Of a stretch of 64,000 nucleotides of DNA, positions 23,621-34,228 are shown in pieces. The position numbers were made by a program, and so were the translations under genes. A model generated the notes under the pieces. The model was not told the DNA's origin and searched no databases. It worked only from the letters and a program-made list of their open reading frames with translations. The DNA is from Cunninghamia lanceolata (Eukaryota; Streptophyta; Pinopsida; Cupressales; Cupressaceae): contig BSBN01001017.1 of assembly GCA_027924645.1 (NCBI GenBank), forward strand, positions 6,350,501 to 6,414,500, written 5' to 3'. The stretch's first letter is position 1. Each line of letters starts with the position of its first letter.

Positions 23621-26478
23621 TCTGGTTCTGTAGCTCCTTCAAGTGATTATCTTGATATTTCTGGGCATCAATAATTGTCTTGTAACTATTCATGCTTTCC
23701 CTTTCTTGAACATGGAACTATTTTGACATTTATTTTCCTTTAGCATAAACCCAGTCACCTGTCAGATGCTCTTTATGATGTTGGCCTTTTACTTCACTTT
23801 CTGTGCATAAGGAACCTCCTGATTATGAATATTATGTATCTTCTCCATTTTTCTTCACTGCACTCACATGGCATATGCCTAACACTATAAATCATTTTCT
23901 TTGTATCAGTTACATTGAATTCAAGAGATAACATGAATACTTGAACTTGATTTTGATCTTATTTTTTCTTCTTGGTCGTATCTGTCAGAAGCTACAATGC
24001 ATGAATTATGAATACTCAACCTATATCAGTCAAAAGTATGGATGTAACATGCATTTCTTCCTTGTCTTGAACATGGTATTGTAGCTTGTCATCTGATCTC
24101 TCTTTTATGATTGTCATAGTCAATGATGCATATATCTTCTGTAGTTTCAATTGTATCAAGTGATACAAGCTCTGTCATTTTCAATGACTTTAAGGTATCA
24201 AATGATACAAGACTTTGGTACTTTAAAAGGCATTATTTTGTTTTCTTATATTCACCTGTGGCTTTGACACTTAGATCTTCTGTATCTACCACTTGTCCTC
24301 TTGTACTTGATTATCATAGTCAAAGATTGCTTCTATATGATCTGTCCTTAATTTCATTTGCATGCTTCTATCATATCTTAAGTCTGATTTTATGAAACTG
24401 TGGCATGAAACATGACAACAATAAGACATTTTAATGATGGTATAAATAAGAAAAGTACATTTCATAGCTGCATTTCTATTTTCTACAATTTGTCAAGTTG
24501 ACTCAGACACTTTGAATATATCTGATCTGATTTAATCAACTGTAATCAAGGTGAACATAGTTTATAGGAGCAACTGCTCCTTTTCATGATCATGATGACA
24601 CACTTTTTCTACAAGTTGATTTTATGATGCATGATATAACTTTGAATGATGCATCCTGTCTTTATTCTGATATCCTTTTCAAATGAATAGAAAAGGGAAC
24701 ATGCTGGACTCAACTCTTGTGGGAGCCACATTTTCTCCACATGTTTTAATGTCTTCAAATCAGCAACATTACTTTTCCTATACCTACACAGTGAACAAAC
24801 AAGTTAGCATAAAAACATACCTTATGGAGTTGATTGATCCTTTGTATGATGTTCTGATTTATGGCACATGTTTGATTTGATCTTTCATATGAAATGCATG
24901 ATGTGGCAAATTGATGTCTTCTTGATAAAAGTATATGATAATATTAAATATCCGGATCTCTAACAGGTTTTCTGCTAATTTTTTGCAGGTTAACCTGATA
25001 CAACTGGAGATGAAGATGAGGATTGAAAATCAAGATCAACAAGTTCAACAACCAACTAAAGATATCAACATTGCTTAGGCAATGATAGATATTTAATTTT
25101 ATCATGTGTTCTTCCTCATTTCTTTTATTATTAGCTCTATAGCTTGCATATGTCTACATTTCTCAGTTTAGTCACTACCATGGCTTGTGTGGGACACATT
25201 TAAACACTTCTTTTAAACATGATCAGTTAATTTATCTTATGCACTTGATTTATGTATGTTTCTTTTCAATCAATGCATAGGATAGAATAACTAAAACTTG
25301 AATGTATGTTCCAAATATGATATGAAATGACAGTTCAAATGAATACCTTTCTTTCTTTCTTTCAATCATGATCATTTGGAAAAAATCAAATTGTCTTATA
25401 ACTCTGAAAGATAAAATTAGTTTAGATCAACTGTCTTTCATTGACTGTTTGATTTCTTGACATTGAAATTCACTTGTCATGATGATTTGATAGTCCTAAT
25501 TGGACTGTTGGGTTATCATGAAAAGTGATCATTGTTTTCCTCTTGTCAAGACATCAAATATTCACTGAAATCAATAACTTGAAAGTTTTTTTTTACTCTT
25601 TCTAAAACAACTACAAATAGGTCTAACTAAATTTAGTGTGAACAAAATTTAGTAACATTTCTGGTGACCTCTCAGGGGTGTTTTCCTGCTAAACAACTTA
25701 GAACTAGTAGCCTACAATTCCATTGGGCACATGAGTCTCTTCTTCCCTGAACTTTGAAAAACTTTCTGCAACTCAAATTGATAGAAAAACTACATCAACA
25801 ACAAAATTGAAACTGAAACTAAACTGACTTTCTTAAGACATAGCCAGAAAAATGTGCAAGATCACTTCTTGGAAATGAAATACTGAACTGAAATTCTAAT
25901 CTACCCTACTCTAACTAGCCATTGAAGCTGGTCAAACAAATCCATTGATTGTTTGGTTAAAATAACTTCCCTTTCTCAATAGGGGACATTGATTCACATG
26001 CTTATGGATGTCTAAAATTAGATGAAGTACAAGAAAGTACTCAACAAATTTCTGCAATGTTTCATAAAAAATGTAGATAAATTCACTCACTAGTTGAACC
26101 TGATCATGTAAACCTCTGTCATGGGGTAACAAGATGATCTGATTTTGCTACTCTAAGGCTGAAAACTGCTCTGTGGGTAAAACAAAAATCTACACCTACT
26201 TATTTAGCTCTCTGACAACCATACCTCTGATTGGGCATCCTCTTGCAATGATGTATCCTTGGCTGATGCTCCTAATGTCCTGATTTATATCTACTGTCCT
26301 ATTTTCACTTGTAATTTCAATCTGATTTGAAAGAGTTAGCTCATGTGAATGAAAAGGATGAATACTTGCCTCTTTGATTTGATCTTGTTGATCACACACT
26401 GCTGATTCACATGGTATCAGATCATTATCTATGTTAGAACAAAAATCCTCTATAATACGTAAAAACATGCTCTCATCT

Positions 26479-26970
26479 TGTTGGTAGGTGGCGACTAATC
26501 AGGAAAGTACTGTACACTAGCCATGTATCCTCGCCGGGGTTTGGGGCTGGGCCGAGCCCCGAGCGGGGGTTCGAGGGCGGCAGCCCCCGAGAAATGGGGG
26601 TTCGAGGGCGGTAGCCCCCGAGGAAAATTTTTTTTAGGGCCGACTTAAAAAATCCTATTTTTTATGACCGACATAAGAAAACCCTAATTTTTGTAACCGA
26701 CAAAAAGGCTTGATAAAAAGCGGCCAAGGGTTAGGGTTTGAGTATTGTATTGTAGCATTTGCAGCGGTATTGAGTTGCAAGGATTGCTGATTGTAATCGG
26801 TTTGATTTACTGGATAATAATATTGGACTCTCTGTTTGGTCGATGTAGCCCGAGTTTGGGTGAACCACGTTAAATCTTGTCTCTCGCTGTTATTAATTCT
26901 ATGTATTTCCATTTATCTGTTTAATCTTTATTTGCATTTAATTGATATCTTCTGCCGGCTAACCCTAACA
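26479..26970 (+). repeat. Cop-2 5' LTR
   Basis: It is unusually GC-rich near its start. Two copies of a GGGGGTTCGAGGGCGG(C/T)AGCCCCC block (about 26563-26625) can each fold back on themselves. The 3' LTR lacks this region. The rest matches 28615-28941 almost exactly. Confidence 0.9.
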
Positions 26971-26994
26971 AGTGGTATCAGAGCCAGGCCAGGC

Positions 26995-27080
26995 TAGGAG
27001 CCCCAAGCACACGAGAGGTGTGGCTTAAGGGGGGTGTTGGTGTAAGCCACACCCGGACCGATGATGGACTGGTCCAAGAG
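26995..27080 (+). other. Chimeric segment between Cop-2 PBS and tRNA-like unit
   Basis: It contains TTAAGGGGGG followed by TGTTGGTGTAAGCC, which looks like a polypurine tract joined to the start of another LTR. Next come ACTGGTCC and then the tRNA-like unit. This suggests that a piece of a different LTR element was joined here, for example by template switching during reverse transcription. Confidence 0.4.
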
Positions 27081-27152
27081 GGGCCAGTAGCTCAGTGGTA
27101 GAGCACTCCAGCAGCAAATGGAAGGTCCTAGGTTCGAGTCCTAGCTGGTCCA
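27081..27152 (+). tRNA. tRNA-like sequence, probable pseudo-tRNA
   Basis: The 7-bp acceptor stem GGGCCAG/CTGGTCC closes with one G-U pair. The D arm GCTC-loop-GAGC and the T arm CTAGG-TTCGAGT-CCTAG are perfect. Box A (TAGCTCAGTGG, 27088-27098) and box B (GGTTCGAGTCC, 27131-27141) match the Pol III consensus. The anticodon arm is abnormal: four pairs around an eight-base loop, with a C-A mismatch at its base. No amino-acid identity can be given. No SINE body or T-run terminator follows at once, because copia RT starts 15 bp downstream. Confidence 0.6.
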
Positions 27153-27161
27153 TGTAAGTTA

Positions 27162-28577
27162 CCAAACAAATGGGTTTACAGGCTGAAAGAGGAAGATGGA
27201 GGTAAGAAACGATTTAAGGCCAGGTTAGTTGTAAAAGGATTTACATAGAAATAGGGCATTGATTTTGATGAGATATTTTCTCCGGTTGTCAAGATGACTT
27301 CTATTCGTACTGTTTTAAGTATTGTGGCTGCTGAAGATTTGCATTTGGAACAGCTAGATGTGAAAACTACCTTTCTCCATGGTGATTTGGAGGAGCAGAT
27401 ATACATGGCACAACCACAGGGATTTGAGGTCAAAGGTAAGGAGAAACAAGTGTGCAGATTGAAGAAAAGCTTGTATGGCCTGAAACAAGCACCTCGGCAA
27501 TGGTATTTGAAATTTGATAGTTTTATGGCTGAGCAAGGCTACAGTAGGTGTAATTCTGACCATTGTGTTTATTTTAAGAGGTTGGATAATGACAGCTACA
27601 TCATTTTATGTTTATATGTTGATGACATGCTTGTAGCTGGGTCTAACATGGATCACATCAGAGAGTTAAAACATCAGTTATCACAGTCATTTGATATGAA
27701 GGATTTAGGGGCAGCAAAACAAATCCTTGGTATGAAAATTTGCAGAGATAGGAAGAACAAAAAATTGACTCTATATCAGGCTGCTTATGTTGAAAAGGTT
27801 TTGCAGAGATTCCATATGGAGAATGCCAAAGCTGTCAGTACACCTTTGCCTAGTCATTTGAAATTGACTAAGGAGATGTGTCCAAAGACACAAGAGGAGG
27901 AAGAGAAAATGTCCAAGATACCCTATGCTTCAGCTGTAGGAAGTTTAATGTATGCCATGGTATGCACAAGACCGGATATTGCACATGCTGTCGGAGTCGT
28001 TAGTAGGTATATGAGTCATCCCGGATTTGAGCATTGGAATGTGGTCAAATGGATTCTCAGATATTTGAGAGGTACATCTAATAAACACTTATGTTTTGGG
28101 GGCTCTAATACTGATTTAGCAGGTTATGTAGACTCAGATTTGGTAGGGGATATTGATACCAGGCGGAGTACTACAGGTTATGTCTTTACTGTAGGTGGAA
28201 AATCAGTGAGTTGGATTTCTAGGTTGCAAAAGGTGGTTGCTTTATCCACCACAGAGGCAGAATATGTCGCTGCAACAGAGGCAAGCAAGGAGATGATATG
28301 GCTACAATCTTTCATGGAAGAATTGGGTAAACAACAGGCTAATAGTTCTTTGTATACAGACAGTCAGAGTGCCATACATCTTGCAAAGAATTCTGCCTTG
28401 CATTCCAAGACCAAACACATACAGTTGAGGTATCACTTTATTCGGTCGGTGTTGGATAATGGACAGTTAAGGCTGGAAAAGATACATACAGATGAAAATC
28501 CAGCGGATATGTTTACAAAGGCAATGACAAGGGAGAAGCTGAGCTCCTCTTCAGCTTCGATTGGTCTTCTAGACTGA
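27162..28577 (+). pseudogene. Cop-2 reverse transcriptase-RNase H (two nonsense codons)
   Basis: The frame enters RT at NKWVYRLKEEDGGKKRF. Two TAG codons (27246 and 27252) stand where Gln is expected (GFT*K*GIDFDE). From 27294 it is open for 427 codons. Visible motifs are LDVKTTFLHGDLEEQ, LYGLKQAPRQWY, YVDDMLVAGSN and DMKDLGAAKQILGM. RNase H shows AGYVDSDLVGD, LSTTEAEYVA and YTDSQSAIHLAKN. The end, ADMFTKAMTREKL, is the normal copia C-terminus. RT motifs resemble the Tnt1/Tork group. The N-terminal part of pol is absent, so this is a deletion derivative despite the well-preserved catalytic residues. Confidence 0.9.
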
Positions 28578-28614
28578 ACACAATAAAAATTGAACAGTAG
28601 AGTCCAGGATGCTT

Positions 28615-28941
28615 ATAAAAAATCCTATTTTTTATGACCGACATAAGAAAACCCTAATTTTTTGTAACCGACAAAAAGGCTTGATAAAAAGCGGCCAAGG
28701 GTTAGGGTTTGAGTATTGTATTGTAGCATTTGCAGCGGTATTGAGTTGCAAGGATTGCTGATTGTAATCGGTTTGATTTACTGGATAATAATATTGGACT
28801 CTCTGTTTGGTGGATGTAGCCCGAGTTTGGGTGAACCACGTTAAATCTTGTCTCTCGTTGTTATTAATTCTGTGTATTTCCATTTCTCTGTTTAATCTTT
28901 ATTTGCATTTAATTGACATCTTCTGCCGGCTAACCCTAACA
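28615..28941 (+). repeat. Cop-2 3' LTR (5'-truncated)
   Basis: Matching to the 5' LTR starts abruptly at AAAAAATCCTATTTTTTATG. The polypurine tract and the first part of U3 are missing, so the deletion spans the pol-LTR junction. The end and TSD are intact. Confidence 0.85.
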
Positions 28942-30310
28942 CATCTAACTAAAAATTCTACACTGAATCCATATGATTTTCATCCCTCTACTATTCAAAA
29001 CTAGGCATTGATGTTAGGTCAACGAAACCTTTCTTATCTTCTAAAAGTTCTACATGCACACCTTCCTTGTTGTCTTCAAACTGATTATTCTCATATTGTT
29101 CCAATGCAAAAGACAAAAGTTTAGAAAACTAATTTACCTTGTTACACATCATTTATTGGTTTAGGCTTCTGATCATTACAGGAATCCAGTAGATTAGCAA
29201 GTTCCCTACAAGATGAATAGTCAGGATCTTGACAATCAGATATAGAGTTAGCTTGAAAAGATTGAATATCTTCAATTAGTTCATCTGGCTGCTTTGAAAA
29301 AAAATCAGATGTTTTATTTTCACAGAGAATGTCATTTGATTTAGTTTCATAACCAGCCTGGTAATCAATCCTATGATCATGCAAAACAAGATTGTTAATC
29401 TCCAAAATGGGACTATCCTTTTTCTCTTCTAGCTGAACTGAAGTCTCAACTTCATTCTTATCCTTATGGACTGGTAGTAGATCATGTTCTGCAGTATCAT
29501 CTGGCTATCTTAAATCAACTAGTAATTTGGGTACTTATATGATGTGCTCATCTTGATCAACAAAAGAAGGTAGTTGATCAAACAAAGAAACTGAATCCTC
29601 TTGATTGTCTAGTTTATTCTCACTTGTAACTTGGGCAATCTATTTTTGTGATTGAAGACTTTTGCCTTGTGATCTCTGCATTCTTCTTTCATTCATTTTA
29701 TAAACAACATTAGAAAACTTTTTGAATGAATCAAAGTGCAAAGGATTCAGGACCAAGTTTGGATTAACTTCCTTCACACATTCATTATGTTCATAATCAG
29801 TTGGGGCTATAGGAAAAACATCAGCAACTTCTTCTTCTCTATTTGATTACTCAGCTGCTGGCCTGGCATTCGTGATTTCAATTGGTTTGGGTTCCTGATA
29901 TGGCTAAAACTGAAGACAAATGGACTAGTCTTGAATGCAGACAGGCTCCTGAATAAAGTCAGAACTTCTAAAACTTGAGGTTTTAATCTCCTGAGGAGTC
30001 TGTTTGCATTCAAAATCCATTTCTTGACCTTGGGGATAATTCAGACCACAAAAATTAGGGCTTTGCCAATTCATAAAAACCACCTCAGGGTTACAATTTC
30101 TTCTTAGGTCTTGTGGATCAATTTGGAAGGGTAGCCTATTTGGCCGATTAGACTGATACTGGGCCTGGTATGGATTATGGGTCGGTTCCCTATGTTTCAA
30201 AGGATTGCAAAGTGTCATAGCTTTGCATAAGGGTGCAATCCTCATCGACAACATTGCCATGATCACACTATCCCAGATCTTCCTTAAGTTGTTAAACTTT
30301 TTCCAAGGAA
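28942..30310 (-). pseudogene. Cop-D leader and broken 5' ORFs
   Basis: This is the region immediately downstream of the Cop-D PBS on the minus strand. A 140-residue frame (30347-29925) includes LSMRIAPLCKAMTLCNPLKH. An 87-residue acidic frame lies at 29405-29142. Neither matches a family that I know. Gag would be expected here, but no capsid or zinc-knuckle signature is visible until 14150, beyond the nested insertions. Confidence 0.35.
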
Positions 30311-30327
30311 CCTCACTCTGATACCAA
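30311..30327 (-). other. Cop-D primer-binding site
   Basis: On the minus strand it reads TTGGTATCAGAGTGAGG, close to the complement of the initiator-Met tRNA 3' end. It lies 8 bp inside the LTR edge at 30336. Confidence 0.85.
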
Positions 30328-30335
30328 TTGTTGAT

Positions 30336-31863
30336 TGTTAGGAACACTAAGAGGGGGGGGGTGAATCATTGTTCTATAAATCTTTTCCTATAATTTTACT
30401 TTTAACCATTTCAAAATAATAATCCAATAGAAGAAAAATATACAACTGAACAACATCCACAAAAGCATGACACATAACACCAAGATTTTACGTGGAAAAC
30501 CTAAAAAGGGAAAAACCATGGAGAGGATTAGCTCTCATATATATATTGCAATCTTTACAAAAATGATGTTCAAGCTTGGTCACTCCACGAGCCTAGAACA
30601 TGTTGGCTTACCACCATGAAGTACAACTAGATTTAGCAGGCTTACTACCTCAACCCTAAACCTAGAAAGACTACAATGAGGGCTATTAAACCCTACTGAA
30701 GGCTCACTTCTTGTTTACTACCTTGATGATAAAAACTTGCTTCCAATCAGATCATACATGATAACTGAATACTTCTTAAGCATCTGCCACAATGCCAGGG
30801 TGAAGTCATTTAGCAATTGAATTCTGAATCCCAAGTCTTCATTGCTGCTTCTCTTCTAACTCTGCTCTTCTATTCGCATGCTCGCATTACACACACACAC
30901 ACTCTACTCATACACAAACTCAACCAAAGATCATCACTCTTATATATATCTACTTCATGATTTAATCCATAATCAGGTTGGCATCCAAGAAGTAAAACGT
31001 GTACATAGAAAGATGTACCTTGTCGCTCAATCCAATGCACTATGTGTTGTGTGGACCCAAATCTTCTCCCAAACGTGTTCATATAGGTCAGCTCTAATCA
31101 TTCAATTTCTTACATAGATCTTTCACACACTATCCTTTCTCTGCATCATGATTTATCTCACCAGTCGACCTATTCGTCAAGAGCATGCTTAACAACTTCA
31201 TCTGCTGACTTACAACTTTTACTGAGGATCTCAAAACACCTTCCAAATCATATCAAGGACTCTTTACACATTCCCAATCTTACCCTTAGAACCACAAGGC
31301 ATTATATCATCTTACAGAGAAATGCGGACCATCAGAACTCAAATTCTATCTTTGTCAAACTCTGTCCAACACTATGTCAATACTTAGCATCTTGCAGCTA
31401 ACCTTCCCGTGGACTTAACTCTGGAATAAGACACTTCATACAATTGTTTACAACACCTCAACACCACATCACCAAATACTTATCTGTGGAGGAATGCAGA
31501 CCACTGCACTGTGCCATGTTCACTGTTCCTACTATACCTTTACTTACCCGGACTTAGAAAATTCTTCAAGGTGAATTCTAGAGGAGATCAGGACTTAACC
31601 TCTAAAGAATAACACTATTAGACAACTAAGAACATCATACCTAAACCACATTACTTGATCATCATCTATGGAGACATACTATCTTACTTACTGTCTTCTA
31701 CTCAGAATACTTTCCATACTTATCCATTTTCTGTCAACTAGACTTGGAATCCAATATGTTCTTCAGAAGATATCTCTTTTTGTCATAGTGATAGGATCTC
31801 TGAGCCTTGTTACCATCAATGACAACATATAGATCCATACCAGAGCAGTGTCTCTTGCCAATA
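30336..31863 (-). repeat. Cop-D 5' LTR
   Basis: On the plus strand it starts TGTTAGGAACACTAAG with a G8 run and ends CTTGCCAATA. On the minus strand the end is C-rich and ends TAACA, next to the PBS. It matches 8682-10039. It contains the GGTTTTTCCC leader and repeated (G)GYAGTGAGCC-like words. The TATA core TATATATATGAGAGC lies near 30530-30545 on the minus strand. Confidence 0.8.
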
Positions 31864-31999
31864 GGTACACCCACCTAGGTCAAGTAGAGCCTAAAGAGAA
31901 GGGGGTTTCAATCATATCAGCCCTGTTCCATTGGCCAAAAGCTTTAAGAGAGCTTGGCAACCTCTTAGGGTTTAGAACCTTCATTTTTGAGACCTAACA
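31864..31999 (+). repeat. LTR-B 5' LTR, right part
   Basis: GGTACACCCACCTAGGTC ... GAGACCTAACA matches 47663-47797 closely and ends in CA next to a PBS. Confidence 0.75.
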
Positions 32000-32003
32000 A
32001 AAT

Positions 32004-32023
32004 TGGTGACTTTGCTGGGAACA
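32004..32023 (+). other. LTR-B primer-binding site
   Basis: TGGTGACTTTGCTGGG starts a few bases after the LTR end and has the form of Ty3/Tat-type binding sites. I do not assign the tRNA. Confidence 0.6.
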
Positions 32024-32212
32024 ATTCCAGAATATTTGGTTTCAGCCTATCCATTCACAGAATCAAGAATTGAAAAAATATATAACTTTGCTAGCAAGGA
32101 CCCGGAAAGATAAAATTATTCATCTTTGGACAAGAGGTGGCAACTTTGAAAAGGAACTTGATGAAGAATATCAATACATCTTGTAATAATACCATTTGCA
32201 GTCAAAATAAAT

Positions 32213-34009
32213 ATGTTAGAAGAAGGAAGGAGGCTTGAGTTGTTAAAGGAAGAGAAAAAAGTGATTCAAGAATTACAACAATTAAGAGCCAAACTTGCTT
32301 CAAATCAATCACAGCTTATACAAGTGTCTCGTGATACAATTATAAATCCTGGCAATGGGAGTGGTGCACATCATACATAGCAGGACACTTTTATACCACA
32401 AGCCTCAAATCAAATAAATGATTACCTTACCCCTCCTAGCCAAAGACTAGTGAGCCACCAAGATCAGGAATATGATCAGTATGCTGGGCATTATCAATGT
32501 CAAGACCCACATTGGAGTAGTTACCAATATCAGCCATATCCACAAAGAAAAGTGTACATCAGGGACATTGATGAACCATTCAACTTCAATAATATCCAAG
32601 GTTACCCAAATCTCGTTGAGCACATAAAATATATCCCTAGGCATGTACAACTATTTTGGAATTTTATTGAGGACTTTCAGATTTATCCAGAAGATGTCAT
32701 TATGAAATGCTTTACAAGATCATTGAGGGATTATGCAAGAGAATGGTGTAAAAGCTTACCCATGCAAAGTGTATCTTCATGGGAAGATTTCAAGAGGCTA
32801 TTTCTGAGTCAGTTTGATGACAATTATGAGGATTTTACACAAGACTTGGAGTCTCAACATATTCCAACAAACAATGAAATATCATATGATACATTAAAAG
32901 ATGAGAGTAGTCTTCAAAGTGTGGATGTTCCTGTTGTCCTAGCCTACCCACCTCAATACTTAAATCAGCAGTGTGAGGAAGAAGAAGATGAGTATTTTCA
33001 TATTCAAGAAAAAGGTCAAACACATAATGAAGAAGAAATATGCACACCTGATTATGGTATACATAATAATCTGAGTGCATTTCATGATCAAAAAATAGAG
33101 GTGCAACCATTTATGCTATAAGTTGAAACACAAAGGGACTGTGTACCTTGCAACAATGAAGGGAGTACTAATTGTGATCAATCTATAGAGGATGGGTATG
33201 TAAGTGAAAATGCCTATTATGACAACCTTGTGGACTTTAATTTGTAACTAAGTGGTGCTTACAGAGGTTATGAGGAAGAGACACTGAAAGATGTGGAAGA
33301 GGAAGTATGTTCCCTTAGCACTAAGCAAGTTTCAGACCTATTAACCATTAAATATCAGAAATGTACACACAAGAATGATGCTGAAATTTTATGCCCAACA
33401 TACATATGCTTTGATAGTGAAGATACTTTTTCTCACAGGGATGATAAATTTCATGATGAGTATGAAAATTTATGTCCAGAATTACATTCTTATGAAATAG
33501 AGACAACTAGTGGTTGTGAATTTCATTGCAGCAGTTCTCCAGAAATGCATACTCTTGCTAAATCTTGGGGTATTGATGATGCCAATATGTTAAATCTACA
33601 AATTGTTGATTTTGATGATAGAGTCTTAAGGTTACAACCATGTGGATAGACTACATGCGATGATAAAAATAGTACTGATATTTTTGGATCTGATGTTGTG
33701 TCATTAGATGGTGCCAACATTGAGGAAAATAAATGTCAAATGTAGTTTAATTTTTTCTACTTCCTAGTTCAGATAGAGATCCATCCTTTGGTGGATGATA
33801 GAAAATGTAATCACACAATAGATCACATAAAGATTGGGTCTAGCCTGTCACATAAAAATGAGATTTTTTAGATTATGTGTGGTTTTCAAATAGTTAGTAA
33901 TGGAGAATGCACTAGTGATATTGAGCATGGTAGATTCATCAAAGATATGAATAGATTCAACCAAGTAGATTTTAATAAAATTCTCAAATTGGTTGACACT
34001 ATAGTGTGA
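32213..34009 (+). pseudogene. LTR-B gag-like polyprotein
   Basis: A single reading frame can be followed from ATG 32213 for about 600 codons, broken by TAG at 32378 and later TAA/TAG codons (33119, about 33246, 33647, 33743). The N-terminus is a Glu/Lys coiled coil. Residues around 32620-32820 (FIEDFQIYPEDVIMKCF, LRDYAREWCKSLP, SWEDFKRLFLSQF) match the Ty3-type retrotransposon gag domain. The C-terminal 350 residues are acidic and unrecognised. No zinc knuckle, protease or RT follows. Most stops fit C-to-T changes at Gln codons. It presumably supplied capsid to a non-autonomous element. Confidence 0.65.
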
Positions 34010-34228
34010 TGAAAACCAAGTGTATGATAGAGGGAAATATGGGCTTTACTTTTTCTAGTGGTCTTGTGTCATTAGCCATGGTATGATTTTTCAAACTATA
34101 TCAGTTTAGGGTAGAAGTAACATTTGGACTCTATTGATCAATGGAGTTGGCATTTGGTCTGCTCCCCCAGAGATCTAGAATCTTGCTATGCCCGTAAGGG
34201 ACATACATCCCCAAGCAAGAGCCACTGT

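Larger units (their letters stand above)
20738..26478 (-). other. Non-coding interior between Cop-1 and Cop-2, probably part of Cop-D
   Basis: No conserved domain was recognised in this 5.7-kb stretch. It holds a 61-bp tandem duplication (about 21189-21310), two AT-rich hairpins (21621-21765), a 122-bp repeat array (22895-23620) and a splice-acceptor-like site at 24988. Weak minus-strand frames lie at 26468-26196 and 26132-25932. They lie in line with minus-strand frames beyond Cop-2 (29405-29142) and may be remnants of one Cop-D ORF. The region may include a further undetected insertion. Confidence 0.35.
26479..28941 (+). mobile_element. Cop-2: young, internally deleted Ty1/copia element with a tRNA-like insert
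   Basis: Ends are TGTTGGTAGG and CTAACCCTAACA, flanked by a perfect TSD CATCT (26474-26478 and 28942-28946). The 5' LTR is 492 bp. The 3' LTR is missing about its first 165 bp. Over the shared 325 bp they differ at about five bases and one indel, so the insertion is recent. After a perfect PBS (TGGTATCAGAGC, from 26973) there is no gag, protease or integrase. Instead about 110 bp of foreign-looking sequence and a tRNA-like unit lead directly into RT. It could only move with help. Confidence 0.9.
8682..31863 (-). mobile_element. Cop-D: large copia-type non-autonomous element
   Basis: Read on the minus strand it has a 5' LTR (31863-30336), an initiator-Met PBS (30327-30311), and an interior broken by Cop-2 and Cop-1. 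The interior continues with a multi-zinc-knuckle gag (14150-13019), a long unknown ORF (12495-10261), four AGGGGGAG purine tracts and a 3' LTR (10039-8682). I found no protease, integrase or RT of its own. Its left LTR lacks about the last 150 bp of the LTR unit, and no TSD is visible, so that end suffered a deletion together with about 24 bp of LTR-B. The two LTRs differ by roughly a tenth in the stretches compared, older than Cop-1 and Cop-2 inside it. Confidence 0.65.

Noticed and set aside
27081..27152. Functional nuclear tRNA gene
   Set aside because: The anticodon arm has an eight-base loop and a mismatch, no terminator follows, and it lies inside a retroelement.
27081..27152. SINE insertion
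   Set aside because: There is a tRNA-like head but no SINE body, no poly-A or T tail and no flanking duplication before RT begins.
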